64,000 nt of DNA from a virus: IMG/VR virus record IMGVR_UViG_3300021961_000065, positions 1-64,000 of that record; one strand, written 5' to 3'. Made by a program: the position numbers and the translations under genes. Shown piece by piece: positions 7,428 through 16,146 of the stretch. The notes under the pieces were generated by a model. The model did not search any database. It had not been told where the DNA came from and saw only the letters and a list, made by a program, of their open reading frames with translations. Position 1 is the stretch's first letter. Every line of letters starts with the position of its first letter.

Positions 7428-7643
7428 ATGTTTGAATATGTTTTAGTTGTATATATCAACAACACACCTATGTATAAGGGCAACTTTGAATCATGTGCCC
7501 ATGCTACAGACTATGTTAATAAATGCTTAATAAATACAATAGAGCCTAAAGACTTTAGGACTGCTTGTCTTTATCAAGATTATATAAACCTACCTGCCAA
7601 TTTCCATCCATTTTATCCTGGTAAGGAATGTTCCAAAGATTAA
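7428..7643 (+). CDS. Last early gene, small conserved protein, copy A
   Basis: 71 residues from the ATG at 7428, chosen because GGAG lies 6 bases upstream and because the copy B homologue starts at the equivalent residue. Shared features: (F/L)EYVLV, GNF(E/K)SCAHA, a C-terminal Pro-rich YP and a Cys near the end. Four Cys are present; the beginning is beta-like. No family recognised. It follows a conserved hairpin and is the last gene before the converging late operon. Confidence 0.75.
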   Translation: MFEYVLVVYINNTPMYKGNFESCAHATDYVNKCLINTIEPKDFRTACLYQDYINLPANFHPFYPGKECSKD

Positions 7644-7675
7644 TTGGAGGTAGTTTAAACGATCCCCAGTTAATC
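7638..7675. terminator. Inverted repeat between converging early and late operons, copy A
   Basis: GATTAATTGG (7638-7647) pairs with CCAGTTAATC (7666-7675), 10 base pairs with one G-U, spanning the stop codons of both converging genes. It could stop transcription from either side, though the T runs are weak. The loop includes TTTAAA. No matching repeat is evident at the same junction in copy B. Confidence 0.4.
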
Positions 7676-8410
7676 AATGAATGGACTCTTTCCTTGAGCT
7701 ATTCGTTTCTTAGCATGTTCTATAGCTTTTTTCTTTATAGCTTCAGGAAATTCTTTATCATTAGTCATTGTTAATAGTTCTTGTATCTCTGCTTTAGTTA
7801 GAGTAGGTACGATAGAAGGTATTAATACTTTCTTACCATCTATTGTAGGTTCAATAGAATACTCTGTCATTACATAACCATCTGGTCTTTCTAAAGGTCC
7901 TAACCATCCTGCTCCTTTATAAGTACCATCTTTTCTAACTCCACCAATAGACTTCATAATAGTATCAAGAGGTACTTCTTTACCTTCTACTTTAGTAATA
8001 CCCTGTAGTAGTTTTCCTAATACTTGAGGATTATTGATATCTATTTTGTCATTAGCTTTAACTCCAATAGATTGTGCTACTATCTTTTCATAATTAGCTT
8101 GACTAATATCTTTCTCACCTCTTCGATCTGAAGCAGGTCTCCACAGAGATATAACATCTTTAACAGACTGTGTAGGTTTACCTTTAGCAGGACCTTCTCC
8201 TGCAAAGTATCTATATACTTGATCAGCAGAAGCTTTAATACCTTCTTCTACAGTCTTAAACTCTCTAAAAGACTTAGCATCTGCAGTTTTAAGGTTTGTT
8301 GGGTTATTGCTGCCAGTAGTATTATCTGATTGCGATACTACTGGCTCACTGCTTTTGTGAGGGAGATACTCCTGTAAGCCCCAATGAGGGGATAGCAGAG
8401 TAAAACTCAT
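7670..8410 (-). CDS. Virion peptidoglycan hydrolase domain (P5/lysozyme-like) plus conserved tail module, out of frame with the internal virion protein, copy A
   Basis: About 246 residues if started at the ATG at 8410, which lacks a clear ribosome site; the frame is open to 8533. After a Ser/Asn-rich linker comes a domain with F-x-T-x-E-x-G-I-K-A, RYF, V-x-D-V-I-S-L-W-R-P, and NYEKIVAQSIGV. I recognise this as the small phage lysozyme-like domain seen in phage structural lysins. A widespread C-terminal module with WLGPLERPDGYVMTEYSI, IPSIVPTL and AKKRIAQGKSPF follows. In copy B the equivalent protein is one continuous chain, so this is either the +1 frameshifted end of the gene at 8346-10208 or a sequence error. 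Confidence 0.7.
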   Translation of the reverse strand: MSFTLLSPHWGLQEYLPHKSSEPVVSQSDNTTGSNNPTNLKTADAKSFREFKTVEEGIKASADQVYRYFAGEGPAKGKPTQSVKDVISLWRPASDRRGEKDISQANYEKIVAQSIGVKANDKIDINNPQVLGKLLQGITKVEGKEVPLDTIMKSIGGVRKDGTYKGAGWLGPLERPDGYVMTEYSIEPTIDGKKVLIPSIVPTLTKAEIQELLTMTNDKEFPEAIKKKAIEHAKKRIAQGKSPFID

Positions 8411-10208
8411 CTGCTGCTTGGTCAAGAGACATACCTGAAGTATGATAGAAAGCCCTAAAGCTAGCATTAATTTCTTTAACTGCTCTACTGAAAGTAGATC
8501 CAACAGGTAGACCCTGGATTGCAATAGTACCATCTTCTCTCCTTACTGTCTTTAACTGCAGATCAGGATTAGCTTTTATAAATTCTCTTGTAGTATTTTC
8601 TAATACTTTAGAGTAATTCATGATATTCTGATTAGCATTCATTACATTTGTAGGATCTAGTTTACCATATATTTCTCTAATAGAAGGGTCTTGTAAAGAA
8701 TTAATTAGGTTTCTAGTAGCAAGAACTCCCTCTTGTTGAGAGAGGTTTTCATTACCAATAACACGATTGTTTTTATCTATAGCATCATCAAACTTAGGAA
8801 TATCATTCTCATTTATTTTAGCTGATTTCAAAGTTCTTTCAGTATAATCTTGTAAAGAAGACTTACCTTTAAGTTCTTTTTTAGGTTTAATAGCTCTTGT
8901 CGAATAACCATCATCATCAGGTGTACCAATAGTATAGGTAGACTTTTTAATATCTTTCCATGATTCAGTTATAAATTCAGATCTAAGCAATTCAGGATAG
9001 TCTTTAGCCATATCCATTAGGTAATTAAATTTGTATAAGTCTTTACCCTCTGCTTCTAGATCTCTAGCTACCCTTTTAATAGCTATGTTTTTATTAATTG
9101 CTACATCATTATCTAATTCTTGACGTGTATAAGTTCCATTAGCTGTTCCTATAAAGCCCTCTTTTAATTTAGTAATCTGTTGTTGAACGTGAGTGATACC
9201 ATCTTTAAGAGCAGGATTATCAGGAGAAAGTCCATTATTAAGCATCATTTTACGAACATCTAAATTCAAGTTTGTTTCAAGCTGATTTAAGGCAAGCTCT
9301 TTATTAGGAGCATCAGAGTTTATAATCTCTAAAGCAGAATCTGAGAAATGATTAATAAGTGTTTCTTGATCCATAGCAAACTGACCTGAAGAAGAATAAG
9401 CATCAGCATCTAAAGCTTGTATAGATACTCTTGCATCTTTCATAAAGTCTAGCTTAGTTTTATTCTCTTTCAGAGCTCCCATGATATTAACATCAACCAT
9501 ATAAGCTTGATAGTCTGTACCTTGAGGAGTTTGATACTTAGGTTGCCAAGGAAATACACCTAAAGCTGTTCCTGTATCTACAAGCTTTTTAATGTCATTT
9601 TCCATAGCTTGTTGTTGCTCTTTAACTACGTTGACATCTTGTTTAACACGAGCAGTAATGTTTAATACATCTGCTATCTTAGAGGCATGACCCATAATCT
9701 CACCTGCATAAGCAGGATTTCTTGATATAGATTCTCTTATAATCTTAGAAAGTCTTTCACCTAACTCAAACTCTTTCATGATTCCTTGTTCTTTAGCTCT
9801 TACTAATTTAGAAGTTTGTTCGTCTAAAGCAGAAGTAATACCTTGAGTTTGTTTATTTAATTCTGTATTAAGAACCATAGGATAAGATTCATCATATCCT
9901 GAACTTTCTTTAATCATTTGAAGTTGACCTTCAGACTGAGCAATACCTTGCTCTAGGTTCTGAATACCCTGAAGACTACGATTAGCTCTATCTTCTTCAA
10001 GTTGTTTAATTTGTTCTGTAACATCTGCTAGTGTAGATTGTTTATCATAAGCTTTATAGGCATCTATTCCTGTCGTAACAAGACCAGAAATAAGTTCTCC
10101 TGTGGCAGCCTTCTCCATACCTTTAGACTTATCTACAACTCCTTGCTGTACATAAGCTTTAAAGTTAGAAGGTGATATACTTTGTTGAAAATCAGGTGCT
10201 TTTGGCAT
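8346..10208 (-). CDS. Internal virion protein (T7 gp15-like position), copy A
   Basis: 620 residues, largely helical, rich in Gln, Lys and Glu. It starts MPKAPDFQQ and is expected to be part of the ejected internal core. The first about 580 residues correspond to the N-terminal part of the copy B protein at 51493-53829; shared features include PxxxQxxVVDKSxG-like starts and coiled-coil segments around residues 60-150. It ends in SPSQKQ in a frame different from the lysozyme-like domain that follows, with a 188-base overlap. Placed after the giant internal protein, as gp15 and gp16 neighbour each other in T7-like phages. Confidence 0.75.
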   Translation of the reverse strand: MPKAPDFQQSISPSNFKAYVQQGVVDKSKGMEKAATGELISGLVTTGIDAYKAYDKQSTLADVTEQIKQLEEDRANRSLQGIQNLEQGIAQSEGQLQMIKESSGYDESYPMVLNTELNKQTQGITSALDEQTSKLVRAKEQGIMKEFELGERLSKIIRESISRNPAYAGEIMGHASKIADVLNITARVKQDVNVVKEQQQAMENDIKKLVDTGTALGVFPWQPKYQTPQGTDYQAYMVDVNIMGALKENKTKLDFMKDARVSIQALDADAYSSSGQFAMDQETLINHFSDSALEIINSDAPNKELALNQLETNLNLDVRKMMLNNGLSPDNPALKDGITHVQQQITKLKEGFIGTANGTYTRQELDNDVAINKNIAIKRVARDLEAEGKDLYKFNYLMDMAKDYPELLRSEFITESWKDIKKSTYTIGTPDDDGYSTRAIKPKKELKGKSSLQDYTERTLKSAKINENDIPKFDDAIDKNNRVIGNENLSQQEGVLATRNLINSLQDPSIREIYGKLDPTNVMNANQNIMNYSKVLENTTREFIKANPDLQLKTVRREDGTIAIQGLPVGSTFSRAVKEINASFRAFYHTSGMSLDQAADEFYSAIPSLGLTGVSPSQKQ

Positions 10209-10211
10209 TTG

Positions 10212-13200
10212 TTATTCCTTAATTGGTGATAATTTTCTATTTACAACCATGTCATAATAATCCTGAAGAACAGGATCGTTTTCTTTTACATTCTTGAGAA
10301 TATTAACAATAGATTGCATATCCTCTGTTCTTCCATCACTATTTAATAAATAAGTAAATAGAGAGCCAGTTCTAGTAGTAGTTGCTCTAGCAGCCTGACG
10401 ACTAAGTACTTCTTTATAAATTTCATTTAGTTCAGATCCTGAGAAGTTACCTTCTTGTCTTAGTAGGTTCATTTCAAAGTTAAGTAGTTTAAACTTTGTC
10501 TCTGCATCTGCTCTAGTTCCTGTAAATACATCAATAAAAACACTATCTAAATCACTGATAGCATCTTTAACTTTCTGTTGTGCAGATCTTTTGAGTTCTT
10601 CTCCACGTCTTAGTTCAGCTTCTTTAAAGGTAGTAAATCCTAAAGCTTGCCAAAACGCATCTGTTTTAGTTATTTCTAAACCTTTAGCAAAGCCATTCTT
10701 AGTATAAAGATCTTGCATTCTCCAAGCACGTCTTGCTTTAGAAACATTAGAACCTAAAGAAGTAGCTTCTAAAAGAGCAGGCATTACTTCAAACATAGAA
10801 TCGCCAGTAATGTCTCTGTATTTAAATATGTTTTCTGCTTTAGATACAGACTCCATGATTCTACCTACAGCTTTGTTAAAAGGTATATTAGGAGCCTGAG
10901 CTTGTCTGTCTCCCATAAACCATGCAACTGATTGGAACAATCCATGTAATACTTCAATAGGAGCATTCGTAGCACTTACAGAAGCTGAAGCAGATATACT
11001 TACATCTGATTTCTCATCCATTAATAACTCAGAAAGATATTCAATGGATAGGTCTATAGCTCCTTTTTGTAGAAGTTCAGCATTAGCTTGTATTTCAGGA
11101 TTATCATGATTAGCAAAATAATCATAGATTAGTTTACCTGCTCCACCTATTGTTCCATACTTAACTCCATGTAGTAGGACTCTATTACCTACTAACATAG
11201 CTCTTTGACCTCTAGTTAAGTTAGTACCATTATCTTGTAATACTTGTACTAAGCCTTTAACGTTAATAGCTTGGAACTGTGTTAAGAAGGATAAAACAGG
11301 TTGTCTTTGAAATTGAAGAGCTCCTGCTCGAGACATCGAACCTGCTTGTTTCCATGCTTCAAAAGCTAACTGATTAATATTAGCTTTAGTAGTCCAATCC
11401 TTACCTGGATTAGCTGCTTTCCATCTTTCTTTATTTTGTAAGAACATACCTACCAAGTTGCTTAATTCAGATACACCATATCCATATTTATTAAAACCAC
11501 CTGCAACTACACCTTCAGCAGTTTGTACAGGTCTTAGTATTTTACCTGGAATAGAGGTTCCTTCATCAAAACTTCTAATACGTCTTCCTAATACTTCATG
11601 AGCAGCCAAGTTCTGGTTAATTGTTTCAAGAACATTAGCTTCTTTAAGTGCTTTCAATTCAAGATCATATTCTAATTTAGCTTTAGGATCTTTAATCATA
11701 ATACTTTTAACAGCTTGAGAATCAAAGCCCAATAGTTCTGAAGCTAATAAAGGTGTCTTTGTAAAAGTAGCCTTAGCTGTTTTAGGAAACACAGTAGCTT
11801 GTTCTATAAACATAGAGGGTTGAATGATCCAGTGTCTCATAGGAAGTACATAAGTAATCATAAGTCTAGTAGCTAAAGCCTTACCTAGGGTAGAGGCACC
11901 AGTAATACCCATACTTGCTAACTTTCTAAGTTCAGAAGCAGGTACTTTAAATGTACGAGACTCAAGAATATCAGCCATTGACTGTAGAGAGTTAAACCAT
12001 ATTCGATCAAAAGACTTAACATCACCTGCTTGAATAAAGTGATCATGTCTTAGCCATGCAGATTGAGCATCCTTAACCATTTGTTCTAAGGCAGGAGAAG
12101 CTGCTTTACCTTTTGCAGTAGCTGATATTTCATTTAATGAAGTAGGATAAGTATCTCCAGGGATTACATCTTTAAAGTCTTTTACAAACTTCTGTGTAAA
12201 AGCTTTCTCAAATTGAGATCCTGCTGCTGTAGAAGTAATTCTACGAGCACTTTCATGAAGAGCCTTTAAAGGATCCATGATAACATTGTCATCTTTAAGG
12301 TATCTAACACCTTCAGCTCGAGTCAGAGCATTTTTATAGTTGTCAGTATCCATCTTATAAATAGCAATATGATCAGATATACTGTTAGCTACTGACTTTT
12401 CAGGAGACATTACAACAGCATCTGGAACATAATTAGGTGAATTAGGATCAGACATCTCTTTAACTAATAAGTCTGCCTCATATTTAGTAGTAGCTGTACC
12501 TTTAACTTCTGTAAAGCTATCTGGAACAGGTCTATTAGTTCCTCTACCATATTCAATACCATTATGTTTTACATAAATAGGTTTAGTCTTAATAAAGAAA
12601 TGACTTTCATATTGTTTGTAATAGTGTCCAGGAATCTTATTAATAACTCTTTGAGGTAGAATCTTAAGCTCTGATTTTCCTTTAGCACTGATTAAAGCAT
12701 AGTCAGCAGAGGCTCCAGTTACATCCTTCTGTCTCTTACTGAGTCTTACTAATTCTTTACCAGAAGCTACATTAACAGTAGAGTCCTTAGCATTAAAGAT
12801 ATTACCTTTGGATTCATCAGGTACATATTTAACTATTTTTCCTGAATCAATATCTAATACTTCTGCAGGTACTTCAGATAAAAGTATACCTTTTTTCTGA
12901 TTAAACTGTTTAGCAAACATAAGGGTCGGTCGATTATTTATATAGATACCTTTATCATAACCCTCTGCATATAGTCTAGTTTTCTCACCTTGATTGGTAA
13001 TTTCAAATAGAGTATCTTGAACAGTTCTCCATTCTTTCTGAAGAGCATCAAGTCTTTCTAATTGTTTAGTTGTAAGCTTATCTCCTAAACGAACACCATT
13101 TACTTCTATATTAGATAATTCAGAAACACTATAAAGATCTATACTTTCTGCTTCCATCTTTCTAGCAATATGACCCATGTAAGGATTGATGTCCCTACTT

Positions 13201-15005
13201 ACTTTAACCATATTGTCCATCTTTTCAGTAACACGATTTAAAAGGTTTTCAGCTTTCTCACTTACACCTTTTCTAGCCATCTCTGCCCATTTAGGAAAGT
13301 AACCAGTTCCTGAAAAGTATTCACTGATACTAGATGTTTTATATGCTCCTGCGTTTAAACCACCTATAAAAGACATAGTCTCAGAATCTAATCTATTGTC
13401 TTCTATTACAGGATTATCTAGTAAGTCATACTTCTTCTTAAAGCCATATTCAATTTGAAACTCACCTTTATCTAATGTTTTAGCTTTAGATTTAAGGAAA
13501 GCATCAGCATCATACACTTTATTAGTTTTAAGGTCTCTTACTTTAATAGCACCTGGTTCATCCATAGCTTCTACTAAAGGTCTTAATTGTTTAATTCCAT
13601 GTTCAACAGCAGCTTTACTAGCAAACGCATAGTCAGGACCTTGAGTAAATACCATCTCACCTTCAAGAACATTATCTACCATGTTAAAAGTAGAGGCAGG
13701 TTGATTATGATGTAGCTTAGTAGACTGAGCAATATTAAAACGTCTTTCAAAGTCAGCAAAACGAGCAGGAGAATCTACAATATTATCATCAAATAAAGAA
13801 TCATAGATAATCTTAGCTGAATCTGACATTCCTTCTTTTTCTTTTAGTCTTCTATTAATATCAGGAATAGGACCATTTTGATCTGTCTTTTTACCAGTCT
13901 TAGCTAATACATTCTCAGCTATGATAGCTTCTTGAGAAGTACCCATAGCATCTGCAAGAGATGCACCATCAGGACCATCTAAAGAAGTAGCTAGAGTATC
14001 ACCTGCTAGTTTAGGATTAGCTGTAACTGTGGCTACTGCAGGAGAATCTTTAGGATGTGTTAGTCTATTATATTGAGTTTTAAGAGGTTTCCATGCAAAA
14101 GGAATCATCATACCTATTGCTTCCATAGTAAATAGAGCAGTCTCTTTATCCTTAGCTATACCTTTTTCTACAGCCTTATCAGCAATAAGTTCTAACTCAC
14201 CTCCTACCCAATTAAGAGCCTGAGTAGCGTAGGCTTCATCAAATTCTTTCTCTACACCCATCCATTTAGCAAGAAACTTAGGATCTAAGTCATCAAACCA
14301 ATTCTGTAGTTTGTCTACACCTAATTTAGTATTAGTCTTTTCTTCCCATTCTTTTCTATAACGAGCAATATCAACTTCTTTACCTTTAAGAAGGTCAACA
14401 GTTAGTCCTGCTAATGAATAAAGAAACTGAGGAATCCCTTTAATAGTACCCACACCTAAGTTACCTACAAGAGATGCTGCTTCAGCACTAATAGGTTTAG
14501 CATAGTCTTCATCGATAGATTTAAGAAACGTTGTATTTTCTTTAATAGCTTCTATGTTATTATTGTTTACACGCTCATTTACAGAATCAACAACTTGATC
14601 TTGACCTTCCATATCTAATGTTGATTGTCCTAGTTCAAGAATAGCTATATCTTCTATGTATTTATCTTTAAGAGATCTAGGAATAAAACCACCTAAACTA
14701 TACTGACGAAGCATTCTTTGCTTTTGATCTCTAGGAATAGTTTGATCACCCATAAGGTTAGCTATAACTAACTTATTCTTTTCATTGGCTTCTGCTTGAT
14801 AAGCTACTTCTGCGTTTTGATATACGTCAGAATAACCTACTTGAGTGAAGTCATCATACGTTTTATTATAAACATCTACAGCATTATCCATATTAGACTG
14901 AGAAGCTAAATAAAAAGCCTTCTCTTTTGCCTCTGTTTCTGATAAAGGTCTGCCCTTAAGCTCTTCACCTTCAAACTGAAGCAGTGTCGTATTTTCAAAT
15001 TCCAT
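10212..15005 (-). CDS. Giant internal virion protein (T7 gp16-like position), copy A
   Basis: 1597 residues, the largest gene of copy A. Mostly helical with no recognised enzyme motif. By size and place between the gp14-like and gp15-like proteins it is the long core protein that crosses the cell envelope during DNA ejection in T7-like phages. Ala/Gly-rich amphipathic stretches occur in the C-terminal third (for example the segment around GTIGGAGKLIYDYFANHD). The hydrolase activity carried by T7 gp16 appears instead in the neighbouring protein. Homologue in copy B: 53829-58982, 120 residues longer. Confidence 0.78.
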   Translation of the reverse strand: MEFENTTLLQFEGEELKGRPLSETEAKEKAFYLASQSNMDNAVDVYNKTYDDFTQVGYSDVYQNAEVAYQAEANEKNKLVIANLMGDQTIPRDQKQRMLRQYSLGGFIPRSLKDKYIEDIAILELGQSTLDMEGQDQVVDSVNERVNNNNIEAIKENTTFLKSIDEDYAKPISAEAASLVGNLGVGTIKGIPQFLYSLAGLTVDLLKGKEVDIARYRKEWEEKTNTKLGVDKLQNWFDDLDPKFLAKWMGVEKEFDEAYATQALNWVGGELELIADKAVEKGIAKDKETALFTMEAIGMMIPFAWKPLKTQYNRLTHPKDSPAVATVTANPKLAGDTLATSLDGPDGASLADAMGTSQEAIIAENVLAKTGKKTDQNGPIPDINRRLKEKEGMSDSAKIIYDSLFDDNIVDSPARFADFERRFNIAQSTKLHHNQPASTFNMVDNVLEGEMVFTQGPDYAFASKAAVEHGIKQLRPLVEAMDEPGAIKVRDLKTNKVYDADAFLKSKAKTLDKGEFQIEYGFKKKYDLLDNPVIEDNRLDSETMSFIGGLNAGAYKTSSISEYFSGTGYFPKWAEMARKGVSEKAENLLNRVTEKMDNMVKVSRDINPYMGHIARKMEAESIDLYSVSELSNIEVNGVRLGDKLTTKQLERLDALQKEWRTVQDTLFEITNQGEKTRLYAEGYDKGIYINNRPTLMFAKQFNQKKGILLSEVPAEVLDIDSGKIVKYVPDESKGNIFNAKDSTVNVASGKELVRLSKRQKDVTGASADYALISAKGKSELKILPQRVINKIPGHYYKQYESHFFIKTKPIYVKHNGIEYGRGTNRPVPDSFTEVKGTATTKYEADLLVKEMSDPNSPNYVPDAVVMSPEKSVANSISDHIAIYKMDTDNYKNALTRAEGVRYLKDDNVIMDPLKALHESARRITSTAAGSQFEKAFTQKFVKDFKDVIPGDTYPTSLNEISATAKGKAASPALEQMVKDAQSAWLRHDHFIQAGDVKSFDRIWFNSLQSMADILESRTFKVPASELRKLASMGITGASTLGKALATRLMITYVLPMRHWIIQPSMFIEQATVFPKTAKATFTKTPLLASELLGFDSQAVKSIMIKDPKAKLEYDLELKALKEANVLETINQNLAAHEVLGRRIRSFDEGTSIPGKILRPVQTAEGVVAGGFNKYGYGVSELSNLVGMFLQNKERWKAANPGKDWTTKANINQLAFEAWKQAGSMSRAGALQFQRQPVLSFLTQFQAINVKGLVQVLQDNGTNLTRGQRAMLVGNRVLLHGVKYGTIGGAGKLIYDYFANHDNPEIQANAELLQKGAIDLSIEYLSELLMDEKSDVSISASASVSATNAPIEVLHGLFQSVAWFMGDRQAQAPNIPFNKAVGRIMESVSKAENIFKYRDITGDSMFEVMPALLEATSLGSNVSKARRAWRMQDLYTKNGFAKGLEITKTDAFWQALGFTTFKEAELRRGEELKRSAQQKVKDAISDLDSVFIDVFTGTRADAETKFKLLNFEMNLLRQEGNFSGSELNEIYKEVLSRQAARATTTRTGSLFTYLLNSDGRTEDMQSIVNILKNVKENDPVLQDYYDMVVNRKLSPIKE

Positions 15006-15014
15006 TAATTAATC

Positions 15015-15830
15015 CTATACATTAAAGATGTTAATAAAGTCTTTTGACATTCCTGAAGCCATTGTAGCCATGTTTGTCCATTGATTAGCCTGTACTCCTG
15101 CCTGGTATCCTTTAGAAGCTGCAGTAGCAGCACCAATATTATATCCTGATTGTTCTTGAGCAAACCCTTGAGCTACGTTAATTTGTCCTATGTTAGCTGC
15201 AGCTTGAGTTGCTAAACCTCCTACTGCTCCAGTAAAGCTAGATGTACCTGCCATACCTATTCCTGCTCCACCTGTTGCTGCTGTAATTTGACCTGTTTTA
15301 ATCCTTTGCTCTCTTACTTGAGCTATCCGTTGCAATCTTGCTTGAACAGCATTTTCTCTTTGTCTAGACTCTTCTAATTTCTTAGCTTCAGCTACTCGTT
15401 GTGCCTCAAACTTTGATTGTTGACCTGCATATTTTCTAGATTGAATTTGAGAAGCAACATTAAGACCAAGACCTGCTATAGAAGTAGCTTGTGATAAAGA
15501 AAGACCTGAAGTTGCTAACTTAGCTACACTTCCTAAGCCCTGTCCCATATAACCAAAGCTACCCATACCAAAAGCAGAATATCCTCCATAAGCAATAGCT
15601 GCTACTGCTGCTACTTTTGCTATTGTTTTAACAGCTTTTTTATATTCAGGAAGACCTGTATATGGATTAATAGTACCAGAACCACCATACATTTTTAATA
15701 ATAAAGCTTCTTCTGGATTAATATGAGCAAGCATTGTATCACCTTCTTGCCCTTTACCTGCAATATCATGATATAATTCTTTAAGTAATTCTACTTTTTC
15801 TTTAGTAGATAAGTTTCTTATTAAACTCAT
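15015..15830 (-). CDS. Internal virion protein (T7 gp14-like), copy A
   Basis: 271 residues. An Ala/Gly-rich hydrophobic segment (VAAVAAIAYGGYSAFGMG) lies around residues 70-90. A charged coiled coil (KYAGQQSKFEAQRVAEAKKL and on) comes next, then a Gly/Ala-rich C-terminal half. This order matches internal core proteins that form the outer-membrane part of the ejection channel. Copy B has a shorter 205-residue homologue lacking the first about 60 residues. Neighbours are the nozzle side and the giant core protein, as in T7 gene order 12-13-14-15-16. Confidence 0.72.
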   Translation of the reverse strand: MSLIRNLSTKEKVELLKELYHDIAGKGQEGDTMLAHINPEEALLLKMYGGSGTINPYTGLPEYKKAVKTIAKVAAVAAIAYGGYSAFGMGSFGYMGQGLGSVAKLATSGLSLSQATSIAGLGLNVASQIQSRKYAGQQSKFEAQRVAEAKKLEESRQRENAVQARLQRIAQVREQRIKTGQITAATGGAGIGMAGTSSFTGAVGGLATQAAANIGQINVAQGFAQEQSGYNIGAATAASKGYQAGVQANQWTNMATMASGMSKDFINIFNV

Positions 15831-15840
15831 AGTGTCTCCC

Positions 15841-16146
15841 TTATAATACTTTTTTAGTTAATATTTGTTGCATTCCATCTGTTGTTGTAACTATAAAATT
15901 GGTTGGCATCATACCAAACATCTTATTAAATTTAAGATCAAGTATAGTTTCTGGTAATCCATATATTTCTTTTATACCCATAGCTTTAATTTTAGGTATA
16001 ATAATATTATCCCAAACATGTAAATATCTTTTATAAGTATCAGGACTCCATTGGATTGAATCCATGTGAAGCATCCATCCAGGAAGATCCTTATCATATC
16101 TTATATGGACATATCCATTACCTGGTTCTTCGTATAATATATTCAT
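15841..16146 (-). CDS. Small virion-associated protein, GNAT-like fold suspected (T7 gp13-like position), copy A
   Basis: 101 residues. Starts with a beta-hairpin (ILYEEPGNGYVHIRYD), followed by KRYLHVWDNIIIPKIKAMGIKEIYGLPET and a closing beta region. The copy B protein keeps LYEExGNGYV, TYKRY and EVYGL. Short proteins with an acetyltransferase-like fold occupy this slot in many podoviruses, but no acetyl-CoA motif is plain here. Its start overlaps the nozzle stop by one base. Confidence 0.65.
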   Translation of the reverse strand: MNILYEEPGNGYVHIRYDKDLPGWMLHMDSIQWSPDTYKRYLHVWDNIIIPKIKAMGIKEIYGLPETILDLKFNKMFGMMPTNFIVTTTDGMQQILTKKVL

